Part shown: piece after piece, positions 1 to 8,582 of the stretch | How positions within the stretch are numbered: position 1 is the first letter of the stretch | Layout: the number at the start of each line of letters is the position of its first letter | Assembly: GCF_001500045.1 (NCBI RefSeq) | Contig: NZ_LQIX01000054.1 | Coordinates: 62,001-126,000, forward strand | Reading direction: 5' to 3' | DNA from: Mycobacterium sp. GA-1199 | Lineage (GTDB): Bacteria; Actinomycetota; Actinomycetes; Mycobacteriales; Mycobacteriaceae | DNA length: 64,000 bases | Program-made: the position numbers and the translations under genes | Notes under the pieces: model-generated | Told to the model about the DNA's origin: nothing | Databases searched by the model: none | What the model saw: only the letters and a program-made list of their open reading frames with translations

Positions 1-1
1 G

Positions 2-271
2 GGACTCACCCTCGCCGACATCGACCTGTTCGAGGTCAACGAGGCGTTCGCACCCGTCGTGCTGGCCTGGGCACAGGACGTCGGAGCCGATCTCGCCAAG
101 ACGAACGTCAACGGCGGAGCAATCGCCATCGGTCATCCGCTGGGCGCCAGCGGCGCGCGCATCATGACGACGATGGTCAATGCGCTCGAACAGCGTGGCG
201 GTCGCTACGCCCTGCAAACGATGTGTGAGGGCGGCGGCATGGCCAACGCCACCATCATCGAGCGGCTCTGA
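2..271 (+). CDS. Thiolase (acetyl-CoA acetyltransferase family), C-terminal part
   Basis: This is the 3' end of a gene that begins before the window; 89 residues are visible. Thiolases condense two acyl-CoA units or cleave a 3-ketoacyl-CoA, mainly in beta-oxidation. The visible part holds three thiolase signatures in order: NEAF, the GHPLGASGAR block with the catalytic histidine, and CEGGGMANATI, whose cysteine is the second active-site cysteine. The degradative or biosynthetic class cannot be decided from the C-terminus. The next gene (SDR) lies 54 bp downstream on the same strand. Confidence 0.93.
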   Translation, partial: GLTLADIDLFEVNEAFAPVVLAWAQDVGADLAKTNVNGGAIAIGHPLGASGARIMTTMVNALEQRGGRYALQTMCEGGGMANATIIERL

Positions 272-325
272 GCGAGGGACGGCCCGGTATTCCGCAGGTA
301 TTGCGCATCCGCATAATCGACAACC

Positions 326-1120
326 ATGCGGGTGATCGTGACGGGCGGTAACAGCGGCGTCGGGAAGGCCACGGCGGCGGCACTGGCGGCCGACGGCCAC
401 AGCGTGCTCATCGCCTGTCGCGATGTGGACAAGGGCCGTCGGGTCGCGTCCGAGATGACCCGTGACGTCGAGGTGGCCGCCCTCGACCTCGCCGACCTGG
501 CCAGCGTGCGCTCGTTCGCCGATTCCGTCGAATCCGTTGATGTGCTGGTGAACAACGCCGGCGTGATGGGCATGCCGCTGACGCGCACCACCGACGGTTT
601 CGAATCGCACATCGGCATCAATCATCTCGGCCACTTCGCGTTGACGTGCCTGCTGGCCGACCGGATCACGGACCGGGTGATCTCGGTGGCGAGCGCGACG
701 TACCTGTTCGCCACTTTGCATCTCGACGACCTGAACTGGCATCGCCGCAAGTACTCGAAGTGGAGCGCCTACGGCGAATCCAAGTTGGCCAACCTCCTGT
801 TCGTCGCCGAGCTGGCCAATCGGGGTGTGCGCGCCTACGCCACCGACCCCGGCGCCACCGACACCGACATCACCCGATCGCTCGGAATGGGTGAGCATCA
901 ACGGATCCGGCGCCTGATGCACACCCCCGCCCAGGGGGCCCGGGCCACCTTGCAGGCGGTCACGACCGACCTGCCCAGTGGGACCTATCTGGCGCCGCTG
1001 TTCAATCAGCTCGGCAGGCCCAAGGTCACCCGGTTGCGACGCAAGGCTGTCGATCCGGCGATGGCGCACCGCCTGTGGGACGCGTCGGCCGACCTCACCG
1101 GGTGCGACTGGCCGCGCTGA
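326..1120 (+). CDS. Short-chain dehydrogenase/reductase (SDR) family oxidoreductase
   Basis: A 264-residue cytosolic NAD(P)-dependent oxidoreductase of unknown substrate. The N-terminal Rossmann loop reads TGGNSGVGKATA (TGxxxGxG), NNAG follows near residue 76, and the catalytic YxxxK is in SAYGESKLANLL near residue 153. The protein resembles the retinol-dehydrogenase/WW-oxidoreductase-like SDRs, which share the N-H-L-G-H-F run near residue 100. The ATG at 326 was chosen because the Rossmann strand begins at once; a CATAAT hexamer at 312-317 ends 8 nt before it, so the mRNA may be leaderless. It abuts the stop of the convergent DUF4436 gene. Confidence 0.9.
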   Translation: MRVIVTGGNSGVGKATAAALAADGHSVLIACRDVDKGRRVASEMTRDVEVAALDLADLASVRSFADSVESVDVLVNNAGVMGMPLTRTTDGFESHIGINHLGHFALTCLLADRITDRVISVASATYLFATLHLDDLNWHRRKYSKWSAYGESKLANLLFVAELANRGVRAYATDPGATDTDITRSLGMGEHQRIRRLMHTPAQGARATLQAVTTDLPSGTYLAPLFNQLGRPKVTRLRRKAVDPAMAHRLWDASADLTGCDWPR

Positions 1121-1987
1121 TCAGTCCTTCTGTCGCCACCACGCGACGACGTACAGCACCATCGCCGCCGCCAGCGCAATCAGCACCCACAGGACCACCG
1201 CCAAGTCGATCCAGGCGCCCGCCGGTGGCGCGCCGGGCAACAGGTTCCGGAGCGGGACCACCGCGAACAACATCGCCGCGAACCAGGTCGTCAACGGCGG
1301 CAAGAACTTTCGTCGTCCCAGCACCGTCTCGATCGCCACGAAGAGTGCAGCCGCCGGCAGCGCGAGCAGCACCAGCAGGACCCCGACGTCGAACGCGAGC
1401 GCTCCCCTTGTGCGCTCCATCGTGAAACGCACGGTGGACACCCCGTCGGCGGTGCCTTGTTCGGTGTGGACGTCCCATCCGTTGATCTGCCCTGCGACGA
1501 CGATGCCCGCCGCGATCGGGCGTTGTTCCGGGCCGTCGCCCGAGAAAGCCTGCACGCCGATGATGTCGGTGGTGAACCTGTCGAACGGCCAGTCGTCGGG
1601 GTCGCCGACGGCGACCAGCTGGGTCGTCGTGTCATTGGCGGACAATGCGGGGTGGACGTAGATCAGCTCGCCGGAACTGGTCCACGAGCTCAGGCGGATC
1701 GTGACGTCGTCGGTTGCGCCGGTCTGCAGCCCCGGGCCGGGGTGCAGCAGAACGTCGACGACGAACCGGTTCTGCACGGCGTTCATCTCCCGCAGTCGGA
1801 TGATGACGACGGTATCGCCGGTGACCGAGGGCTCGGAGAACTGGAAATGTCGGTGCTCGGGCTCCAGCAGGGCGTATCCCACCAGGGAGCCGATGTAGAC
1901 GGCGATGACCGCGACCACCGTCGTCACGACGGTGACCCGTCGCCGCCTGGGCGTGCCTGATGGCGCCGACGGAACCGCACCTGTCAC
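1121..1987 (-). CDS. DUF4436 family membrane protein
   Basis: A 288-residue membrane protein of unknown function, placed from memory in the actinobacterial DUF4436 family. A basic N-terminus (PRRRR) precedes one transmembrane segment (about residues 20-40). A soluble, probably extracytoplasmic domain of about 150 residues follows, then three hydrophobic segments between about 200 and 280, ending WWRQKD. The GTG start at 1987 is supported by a TACGAT -10 hexamer exactly 6 nt upstream, which implies a leaderless transcript. The gene converges on the SDR gene with no gap. Confidence 0.8.
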   Translation of the reverse strand: MTGAVPSAPSGTPRRRRVTVVTTVVAVIAVYIGSLVGYALLEPEHRHFQFSEPSVTGDTVVIIRLREMNAVQNRFVVDVLLHPGPGLQTGATDDVTIRLSSWTSSGELIYVHPALSANDTTTQLVAVGDPDDWPFDRFTTDIIGVQAFSGDGPEQRPIAAGIVVAGQINGWDVHTEQGTADGVSTVRFTMERTRGALAFDVGVLLVLLALPAAALFVAIETVLGRRKFLPPLTTWFAAMLFAVVPLRNLLPGAPPAGAWIDLAVVLWVLIALAAAMVLYVVAWWRQKD

Positions 1988-1993
1988 GCGCGG

Positions 1994-1999
1994 ATCGTA
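1994..1999 (-). promoter_or_regulatory. -10 element of a probable leaderless promoter for the DUF4436 gene
   Basis: On the minus strand TACGAT is followed by CCGCGC and then the GTG start. A TANNNT hexamer six bases before the start codon is the usual layout of mycobacterial leaderless mRNAs. The carboxylesterase gene near 10.1 kb uses the same hexamer and spacing. Confidence 0.55.
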
Positions 2000-2033
2000 G
2001 CCTCAGTTGTGACTGATCCGACGCGGATTGGAC

Positions 2034-3800
2034 TCAGTCGGTCTTCGGCTTGGCGTCGATCCCGGATTCCTTGCGCTGCTGCGGCGTGATCGGCGCAGGG
2101 GCACCGGTCAACGGGTCGACACCACCGCCGGACTTCGGAAACGCGATCACTTCGCGGATCGAGTCCGCACCGGCCAGCAGCGCGGTGGTGCGGTCCCACC
2201 CGAACGCCAGGCCCCCGTGCGGCGGCGCGCCAAAGGTGAACGCCTCCAACAGGAATCCGAATTTCTCCTCGGCCTCGGTCTTGTCGATACCCATCACCGC
2301 GAACACCCGCTCCTGGATGTCGCGGCGGTGGATACGGATCGAGCCGCCGCCGATCTCGTTGCCGTTGCACACCACGTCGTAGGCGTCGGCCAGTACGCTG
2401 CCCGGATCGCTCTCGATGCGGTCCTCGAACTCGGGTTTGGGCGCGGTGAAGGCGTGGTGCACCGCGGTCCACGCCCCGGACCCGACCGCGACGTCGCCGT
2501 GCGCCGTCGCGTCATCGGCGGGCTCGAACAGCGGCGGGTCCACCACCCACGTGAACGCCCAGGCGTTCGGGTCGATCATGTCGAGCCGTTTGGCGATCTC
2601 GATGCGCACCGCGCCGAGCAGCGCCCGCGAACTCTTCGCCGGACCCGCAGAGAAGAACACGCAGTCACCCGGTGACGCGCCGACGTGGGTGGCCAGGCCC
2701 TCACGTTCGGCATCCGACAGATTCTTGGCCACCGGGCCGCTCAACGTGCCGTCCTCGCCGACGAGCACGTAAGCCAGCCCCTTGTGCCCCCGCTGTTTGG
2801 CGAAGTCCTGCCAGGCGTCCAGCGTGCGGCGGGGCTGGGAGGCGCCGCCGGGCATGACGACGGCGCCGACGTACGGCGCCTGGAACACGCGGAACGGGGT
2901 GTCTTTGAAGAACTCGGCACACTCGACGAGTTCGAGTCCGAACCTCAGATCGGGCTTGTCCGAACCGAACCGGCGCATCGCGTCGGCGTACGTGATCCGC
3001 GGCAGCGGCAGGGGTACGTCGTAGCCGACCAACCGCCACAGCGCCGCGACGATCTCCTCGGAGACCGCGATCACGTCCTCGGAGTCGACGAAGCTCATCT
3101 CGAGGTCCAGCTGGGTGAATTCGGGCTGGCGGTCGGCGCGGAAATCCTCGTCGCGGTAGCAGCGCGCGATCTGGTAGTAACGCTCCATGCCCGCGACCAT
3201 CAGCAGCTGCTTGAACAGCTGCGGGCTCTGCGGCAACGCGTAGAACGATCCCGGCTGCAGCCGCGCGGGCACCAGGAAGTCGCGGGCACCCTCGGGGGTC
3301 GAGCGCGTCATCGTCGGGGTCTCGATCTCGACGAAGTCGTGCCGCTCGAGCACCTCGCGGGCGGCGGCGTTCACCTTGGAGCGCAGCCGGATCGCGTGGC
3401 CGGGTTCATCGCGCCGGAGGTCGAGGTAGCGGTACTTCACGCGCGCCTCTTCGCCGGGCTGCTCGTCGAGCTGGAACGGCAGCGGTGCGCTCTCCCCCAG
3501 CACGGTCAGCGACGTCGCGTTGACCTCGATTTCGCCGGTCTCGATGTCGGGGTTGGCGTTGCCTTCGGGGCGGATCTCCACGACGCCGTCGACGGCGATG
3601 CAGAACTCGGCGCGCAACCGGTGCGCTGACTCCAAGACAGCCGCTTCGCGGAACACGACCTGCGACACCCCCGACGCGTCGCGCAGATCGATGAAGATGA
3701 CGCCGCCGTGGTCGCGCCGACGCGCCACCCAGCCGGCCAACGTCACCTTCTGACCGGCGTCGGCGGGCCGCAACGATCCGGCGGCATGACTGCGCAGCAC
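2034..3800 (-). CDS. aspS: Aspartyl-tRNA synthetase (Asp/Asn, class II)
   Basis: Charges tRNA with aspartate in the cytosol; 588 residues, normal for a bacterial AspRS. The N-terminal OB fold starts VLRSHAAGSLRPADAG. Class II motif 2 is seen as RCYRDEDFRADRQPEFTQ and motif 3 as GWDRTTALLAG near the C-terminus, with the bacterial GAD insertion between them. GTG 3800 was chosen because AGGAG lies five bases upstream and the M. tuberculosis enzyme begins at the matching residue; the reading frame runs 103 codons further upstream without coding character. From family knowledge, mycobacterial AspRS is non-discriminating and works with GatCAB. Confidence 0.97.
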   Translation of the reverse strand: MLRSHAAGSLRPADAGQKVTLAGWVARRRDHGGVIFIDLRDASGVSQVVFREAAVLESAHRLRAEFCIAVDGVVEIRPEGNANPDIETGEIEVNATSLTVLGESAPLPFQLDEQPGEEARVKYRYLDLRRDEPGHAIRLRSKVNAAAREVLERHDFVEIETPTMTRSTPEGARDFLVPARLQPGSFYALPQSPQLFKQLLMVAGMERYYQIARCYRDEDFRADRQPEFTQLDLEMSFVDSEDVIAVSEEIVAALWRLVGYDVPLPLPRITYADAMRRFGSDKPDLRFGLELVECAEFFKDTPFRVFQAPYVGAVVMPGGASQPRRTLDAWQDFAKQRGHKGLAYVLVGEDGTLSGPVAKNLSDAEREGLATHVGASPGDCVFFSAGPAKSSRALLGAVRIEIAKRLDMIDPNAWAFTWVVDPPLFEPADDATAHGDVAVGSGAWTAVHHAFTAPKPEFEDRIESDPGSVLADAYDVVCNGNEIGGGSIRIHRRDIQERVFAVMGIDKTEAEEKFGFLLEAFTFGAPPHGGLAFGWDRTTALLAGADSIREVIAFPKSGGGVDPLTGAPAPITPQQRKESGIDAKPKTD

Positions 3801-3878
3801 TGAGACTCCTGAGGAAATCGCCTGACAAGACAACTGCACAAGTGTAGAGGGGTGCAGTTCGCCGGTAACTTGGCGTTC

Positions 3879-4766
3879 ATGCCTAGTCGCGTCGCCCTCG
3901 TCGGGCCCGGGGCGATCGGATCGACCGTGGCGGCTTTGTTGTACGCGGCCGGTCACGCGGTGACGCTGTGCGGACGGACACCGCTCGACTCGATCGAGGT
4001 CAGGCCCGACGACGGCGATCCGATCGTGGTGCCCGGTCCGGTGCTGACCGACCCCGCCGACATAGACGAGTCGGTTGACGTCGTGCTGCTGGCGGTCAAG
4101 GACACCCAAAACGAGCAGTCGGCGGGGTGGCTGGCGAAGTTGTGCGACGACCGCACCGTGGTGTGTGCGCTGCAGAACGGTGTCGAACAGGTCGAGCGCG
4201 TCGGCCGCTTCTGTCCCGGGTCGACGGTTGTGCCTGCGGCCGTATGGGTTTCGGCGGAGCCGACGCCGCAGGGCTATGTCTGGTTGCGCACCGGAGCGCG
4301 GCTGGTGTTACCCGACACGGCAGGCGCGCAGACGTTGGCAGACCTGTTCGCCGGCAGCGCGGTGGCGGTCGAGATCGATCCGAACTTTCTCGATGCCGCC
4401 TGGCACAAGCTCCTGGTCAACGCGGTCGTGGGGTTCATGGTGCTCAGCGGTCGCCGCTCGGGCATGTTCCGGCGCGACGACGTCGACGGCCTTGCCCGCC
4501 GTTATCTGGCCGAGTGCCTCGCCGTCGCGCGGGCAGAGGGCGTCACGCTGGGCGACGAGGTGATCGACGACATCGTCGGCCTGCTCGCCAAATCCCCGGA
4601 GGACATCACCACGTCGATGCTGACCGACCGCGAGGCCGGCCGGACGCTGGAGTGGGACATCCGCAACGGGGTGATCGCCCGCAAGGGCGCCGAGCACGGG
4701 CTGAGCACCCCGATCAGCGATGTGCTGGTGCCGCTGCTGGCGGCGGCCAGCGACGGGCCCGGATAA
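3879..4766 (+). CDS. 2-dehydropantoate 2-reductase family protein (PanE/ApbA-like)
   Basis: A 295-residue NADPH-dependent reductase resembling ketopantoate reductase, which acts in pantothenate and CoA synthesis. The nucleotide loop GPGAIGS starts near residue 9. ALQNGVEQ and AAWHKLLVNA carry the asparagine and lysine conserved in the family, and the C-terminal helical domain contains EWDIRNG. It is divergent from aspS, as in M. tuberculosis (Rv2573). ATG 3879 was preferred over an in-frame GTG at 3852 because it puts the Rossmann strand directly at the N-terminus. Whether its substrate is ketopantoate is not shown by the sequence. Confidence 0.85.
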   Translation: MPSRVALVGPGAIGSTVAALLYAAGHAVTLCGRTPLDSIEVRPDDGDPIVVPGPVLTDPADIDESVDVVLLAVKDTQNEQSAGWLAKLCDDRTVVCALQNGVEQVERVGRFCPGSTVVPAAVWVSAEPTPQGYVWLRTGARLVLPDTAGAQTLADLFAGSAVAVEIDPNFLDAAWHKLLVNAVVGFMVLSGRRSGMFRRDDVDGLARRYLAECLAVARAEGVTLGDEVIDDIVGLLAKSPEDITTSMLTDREAGRTLEWDIRNGVIARKGAEHGLSTPISDVLVPLLAAASDGPG

Positions 4767-4838
4767 CGGTACGGGCGGCGCCGCACGGCGATATCGTTTT
4801 CCGGCACCGACCAAGCTACGTCCTCTTGGAGGCGGCGG

Positions 4839-7800
4839 ATGGACGCACCGGCGCGCTGCCCCACGTGCGCTACCGAAGCGCGTGTCGGAGCCCGGTTCTG
4901 CGACGGGTGCGGAACCCCGCTGAATCAACCTCACGTCGCCGAATACAAACAAGTGGCGGTGTTATTTGCCGACGTGGTTCGGTCAATGGACATCGCCAGC
5001 GCCCTGGGTCCAGAGCGGCTCCGGGAACTGATGACGGAACTCGTGCTTCACGCGACAACCATCATCCGTCGCTACGACGGCACCGTGAACCAGTTCACCG
5101 GGGACGGGATCATGGCGCTGTTCGGTGCTCCGAGAGCGTTGGAGGATCACGCTCGTCGCGCATGTCTGGCGGCCCTTGACATCCAGGGAGAGGTGCGTGC
5201 CTTGGCCGTGGAAATCGCTCGCCGGGACAATATCTCTCTGCAGCTGCGGATCGGGCTCAACTCCGGATTGGTTGTTGCTGGCGACATAGGGCCCGAGGCT
5301 CTTGCTTATACGGCGGTCGGCGAGCACGTGGGGATGGCCCAGCGGATGGAGTCGGTTGCGCCGCCTGGTGGCGTGATGCTCAGCGAATCCACAGCCCGAT
5401 TGGTGGAAGACGACGCGCGGCTCAGCGATCCGCAGCCCGTCCGTATCAAGGGATCGACCGAGCCGGTGACGGCACGTTGTCTGCTGGCCGTCGGCAAGCA
5501 TCGCCGCACGGGCCAACGGACGACCCCGTTGATAGGCCGACAGGGAGAGATGCTCCTCGTAGAGACGGCGCTCAACGAAGCGCTCAGCGGCCACGGACGC
5601 ATCATTGGGATCGAAGGGACTCCCGGTATCGGTAAGAGCCGGATCATTCAGGAAGCCGTAGCAACGGCCACGCGACGCGGCCTCGACGTCGTCTCGACGT
5701 ATTGCGAATCACATACCAGTCAGGTCCCGTTTTCGGCCGCGGCCGAACTGCTGCGCTCGTTCTTCGGTGTTGACGGGTTGGACCCAGCCGAGGCTGCGGT
5801 CAGGATCCGAACCAGAATTCCCAAGGCGAACCGCGAGGATCTCGACCTACTGCACGATCTCCTCGGCATCGCCGACCACCGCGCAGGCAGTGGTATCGAC
5901 CCAGACGCCCGGAGGCGCCGGCTCACCGGATTACTCGAGGCGGCTTTCCTGGCACGGACCGAACCCGCCATATTCGTCATCGACGATGCACAGTGGATCG
6001 ACACCGTCAGTGAGTCGCTGCTCACCGAACTTTTCTCTGCTGTGCCAAAAATCCCTGTGCTGGTGCTCATAACGTACCGTCCGGAGTATCGCGGTGAGCT
6101 GAGCGGAGCAGGCGGCTCTGACTTGATTACCGACATGATCTCGCTGAGCCCTCTGGACCGCTCCCACACATCTACGCTGCTGGCCGAATTGTTGGGGCGG
6201 GACCCGTCGGTCGCGCACATCGCCGAGCGAGTTTCCGACCGCAGCGCAGGCAACCCATTCTTCGTCGAGGAGATCGTGCGTGATCTGTCTGAGCGCGGAA
6301 TTCTTGATGGTGCCCGCGGCGCCTACACCTATCACGGCGAAGGGGACGTCAGCGTTCCGGCGACCGTTCAGGCCACCATCGCGGCCCGCATCGACCGTCT
6401 CGGTGCGTCGGCCAAGCGAACGCTCAACGCGGCGGCCGTAATTGGCTTTCGATTCGGTGACCGGCTGCTGAGCGCACTCGATGTTGGCGAGGTCGCCGAA
6501 CTCGTGGATGCCGAACTTATCGAACCCGTCTCGTCCTCCGAGTTCACCTTCCGCCATCCACTGATCCGCGCAGTCGCTTATGAGTCACAACTCAAATCGA
6601 GCCGTTCGCGTCTGCACCGCCTGGTCGCCGCCGCACTCGAGAACCGGGACCCATCGTCGGTGGACAAGAACGCTGCTCTCATCGCCACCCACCTAGAGGC
6701 GGCGGATGATCTGCACCGGGCCTTCGGCTGGCACATGCGGGCCGGTAACTGGTCGCGGCTTCGGGACCTCGGCGCGGCCCGGATGAGTTGGGGGCTGGCA
6801 CGTGAGGTTGCCGACCGCCTGCCCGTCGATGACCCCCGCCGAACGGCGATGCGGATAGCACCGAGAACGTGGCTGTGCGCAACGGTATGGCGGGTCGGCG
6901 GCGGCCTCGAGGACGTCAAATTCGATGAATTGCGCGAACTTACGGACGCCGCGGATGACAAGCGGTCGCTGGCGATGGGGATGGTCGGACAGGTGCAGAT
7001 GCTGAACTTTCACGGAAAGTTCCGCGAGGCGTCCCGGCTCGCGTCCGAGTACGCGAGCGTCTTGGATTCGATAGGTGACCCGGAGTTGACTGTCGGCTTC
7101 CTCACTACTCCAACTCTCGCCAAGTGGAACGCCGGCGAGATCTCCGAGGCCATCCGTCTCGCGCAACACGCAATCGATCTCTCGAACGGCGATCCGACGA
7201 TGGGAGACCTGGTGATAGGTTCGCCGCTCGCCTTCATGCTGGCGTTGCGCGGATCTGCCCGGTGCTGTCTGGGGATCGCGGGGTGGCGCGAGGATTTCGA
7301 CCGCGCAATCACGATGGCCCGCAGCGTCGACCCATTTACATTCTGCGGCGTGGTGCAGTTCAAATACATCGCGGTGTTGAACTGGGCACTGCTGGCCGAC
7401 GATGTCGCGCTGCGTGACACGGCAGAGGCATTAGAGATCGCGAAGCGGGGGGCCGACGATTTCACGCTGGCCAACGCCGAATTTGCACACGGCCTGGTGC
7501 TCGTACGCCGCGGCGAAGCTGACCGCGAACGCGGTTTCGATCTGCTTGAGCGGGCTGCCCGGTTGGCTCGCGAACATCGGTACACCATCATCGCGGCATG
7601 GTGCCGCGACCTTGATGTAGCGGCAGAGATGAACCGGACTAAGGACTATCAGGCCGCAATTGAGCTCGCCGAACGTGTTCTGGCGCAGGAACTGGGCAGC
7701 GGCGAGCACATCAATCTCGGTTGGAGCACCACCGTCCTCGTCGAAGCGCTGCTCGGCCGCGCAGGCCCGGGGGATTTCGACCGGGCCCAGGCAGCGGTCG

Positions 7801-7991
7801 ACCGTTTGGCGGCTATCCCGGCCGAACCGGGCCTCGCGTACCAGGAGTTACCGCTACTGCGGCTGCGGGCGTTGTTGGCTCACGCGCACGGTGATCACTC
7901 GGCCTACCGCGCTTTTCGCGACAGCTACCGCAGGCGCGCGAAGTCCACAGGCATGGAAGGCCACATCGCGATCGCCCGCGCGATGGACTAG
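4839..7991 (+). CDS. Class III cyclase-domain / AAA ATPase / TPR regulator with N-terminal zinc ribbon
   Basis: A 1050-residue cytosolic signalling protein. A four-cysteine ribbon (CPTC near residue 6, CDGC near 25) precedes a class III nucleotide cyclase homology domain (about 35-215). An AAA/STAND ATPase follows with Walker A GTPGIGKS (about 258) and Walker B FVIDDAQW (about 378), then a long TPR-like helical region. The two metal-binding aspartates are present (LFADVV and FTGDG). The usual transition-state asparagine of the V-N-x-A-x-R motif is glycine here (HVGMAQRME), so cyclase activity is doubtful. TTGGAGGCGG before ATG 4839 is a good ribosome site. No DNA-binding domain is visible. 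Confidence 0.9.
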   Translation: MDAPARCPTCATEARVGARFCDGCGTPLNQPHVAEYKQVAVLFADVVRSMDIASALGPERLRELMTELVLHATTIIRRYDGTVNQFTGDGIMALFGAPRALEDHARRACLAALDIQGEVRALAVEIARRDNISLQLRIGLNSGLVVAGDIGPEALAYTAVGEHVGMAQRMESVAPPGGVMLSESTARLVEDDARLSDPQPVRIKGSTEPVTARCLLAVGKHRRTGQRTTPLIGRQGEMLLVETALNEALSGHGRIIGIEGTPGIGKSRIIQEAVATATRRGLDVVSTYCESHTSQVPFSAAAELLRSFFGVDGLDPAEAAVRIRTRIPKANREDLDLLHDLLGIADHRAGSGIDPDARRRRLTGLLEAAFLARTEPAIFVIDDAQWIDTVSESLLTELFSAVPKIPVLVLITYRPEYRGELSGAGGSDLITDMISLSPLDRSHTSTLLAELLGRDPSVAHIAERVSDRSAGNPFFVEEIVRDLSERGILDGARGAYTYHGEGDVSVPATVQATIAARIDRLGASAKRTLNAAAVIGFRFGDRLLSALDVGEVAELVDAELIEPVSSSEFTFRHPLIRAVAYESQLKSSRSRLHRLVAAALENRDPSSVDKNAALIATHLEAADDLHRAFGWHMRAGNWSRLRDLGAARMSWGLAREVADRLPVDDPRRTAMRIAPRTWLCATVWRVGGGLEDVKFDELRELTDAADDKRSLAMGMVGQVQMLNFHGKFREASRLASEYASVLDSIGDPELTVGFLTTPTLAKWNAGEISEAIRLAQHAIDLSNGDPTMGDLVIGSPLAFMLALRGSARCCLGIAGWREDFDRAITMARSVDPFTFCGVVQFKYIAVLNWALLADDVALRDTAEALEIAKRGADDFTLANAEFAHGLVLVRRGEADRERGFDLLERAARLAREHRYTIIAAWCRDLDVAAEMNRTKDYQAAIELAERVLAQELGSGEHINLGWSTTVLVEALLGRAGPGDFDRAQAAVDRLAAIPAEPGLAYQELPLLRLRALLAHAHGDHSAYRAFRDSYRRRAKSTGMEGHIAIARAMD

Positions 7992-8016
7992 ACACCCTCC
8001 TCTACTGTGTATGCCC

Positions 8017-8511
8017 ATGCAGCAGTGTGAACGCGTCGACCTGGGCTTCATTGAGAGCGCGCCGTTCCGGTTCGTCAGCACCGTCGACCTCGCGATCACA
8101 CCCGAACAGCTCTTCGAGGTGCTCACGGATGCGGAGTCATGGCCGCACTGGGCCACCGTGATCACCGAGGTCACATGGACCAGCCCCGAACCACGCGGTG
8201 TCGGCACCACCCGAACGGTGAAAATGCGCGGCGGCATCGTCGGCGACGAGGAGTTTCTCGCTTGGGAGCCCTACAGCCACATGGCTTTTCGGTTCAACGA
8301 GGCCTCGACCGGAAGTATCGCGGCGTTCGCCGAGGATTACCGGGTCGTGCCGACGTCGCAGGGCTGCCACCTGACGTGGGTGATGGCGATGAAACCCAAC
8401 GGCGCCGCCGCCCGGATCGGAATGACGCTCGGCAAGCCCGTGATGGGCTGGCTGTTCCAGAAGTTCCTGTACAACCTGCGCGACTATTCCGCCAACCGCT
8501 TCGGGGTCTGA
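8017..8511 (+). CDS. SRPBCC (START-like) family protein
   Basis: A 164-residue protein resembling polyketide cyclase/dehydrase and lipid-binding SRPBCC proteins. It has the usual beta strand plus PEQLFEVLTDAESWPHW opening, a hydrophobic-cavity pattern and a C-terminal helix. The ligand is unknown. A TACTGT hexamer at 8003-8008 would start transcription near 8015, which favours ATG 8017 over the in-frame ATG at 8011, although 8011 cannot be excluded. It lies 25 bp after the cyclase/ATPase gene and ends at a strong stem-loop. Confidence 0.8.
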   Translation: MQQCERVDLGFIESAPFRFVSTVDLAITPEQLFEVLTDAESWPHWATVITEVTWTSPEPRGVGTTRTVKMRGGIVGDEEFLAWEPYSHMAFRFNEASTGSIAAFAEDYRVVPTSQGCHLTWVMAMKPNGAAARIGMTLGKPVMGWLFQKFLYNLRDYSANRFGV

Positions 8512-8522
8512 CCTCACGGCGC

Positions 8523-8579
8523 CGAAATAGCATTCCAGCAGGCGTCCACTCGTACTTTCGCTGCTGGAATGCAATTTCG
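8523..8579. terminator. Bidirectional stem-loop terminator
   Basis: Two 19-base arms, 8523-8541 and 8561-8579, pair with one mismatch (core GCATTCCAGCAG with CTGCTGGAATGC). It sits between the convergent SRPBCC and carboxylesterase genes. Confidence 0.7.
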
Positions 8580-8582
8580 CGG

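Noticed and set aside
2685..3629. Long plus-strand open frame opposite aspS
   Set aside because: Antisense shadow; aspS is unmistakable on the minus strand.
3852..3878. Upstream GTG start for the ketopantoate-reductase-like gene
   Set aside because: It adds nine residues before the Rossmann strand with no ribosome site; ATG 3879 fits the family better.
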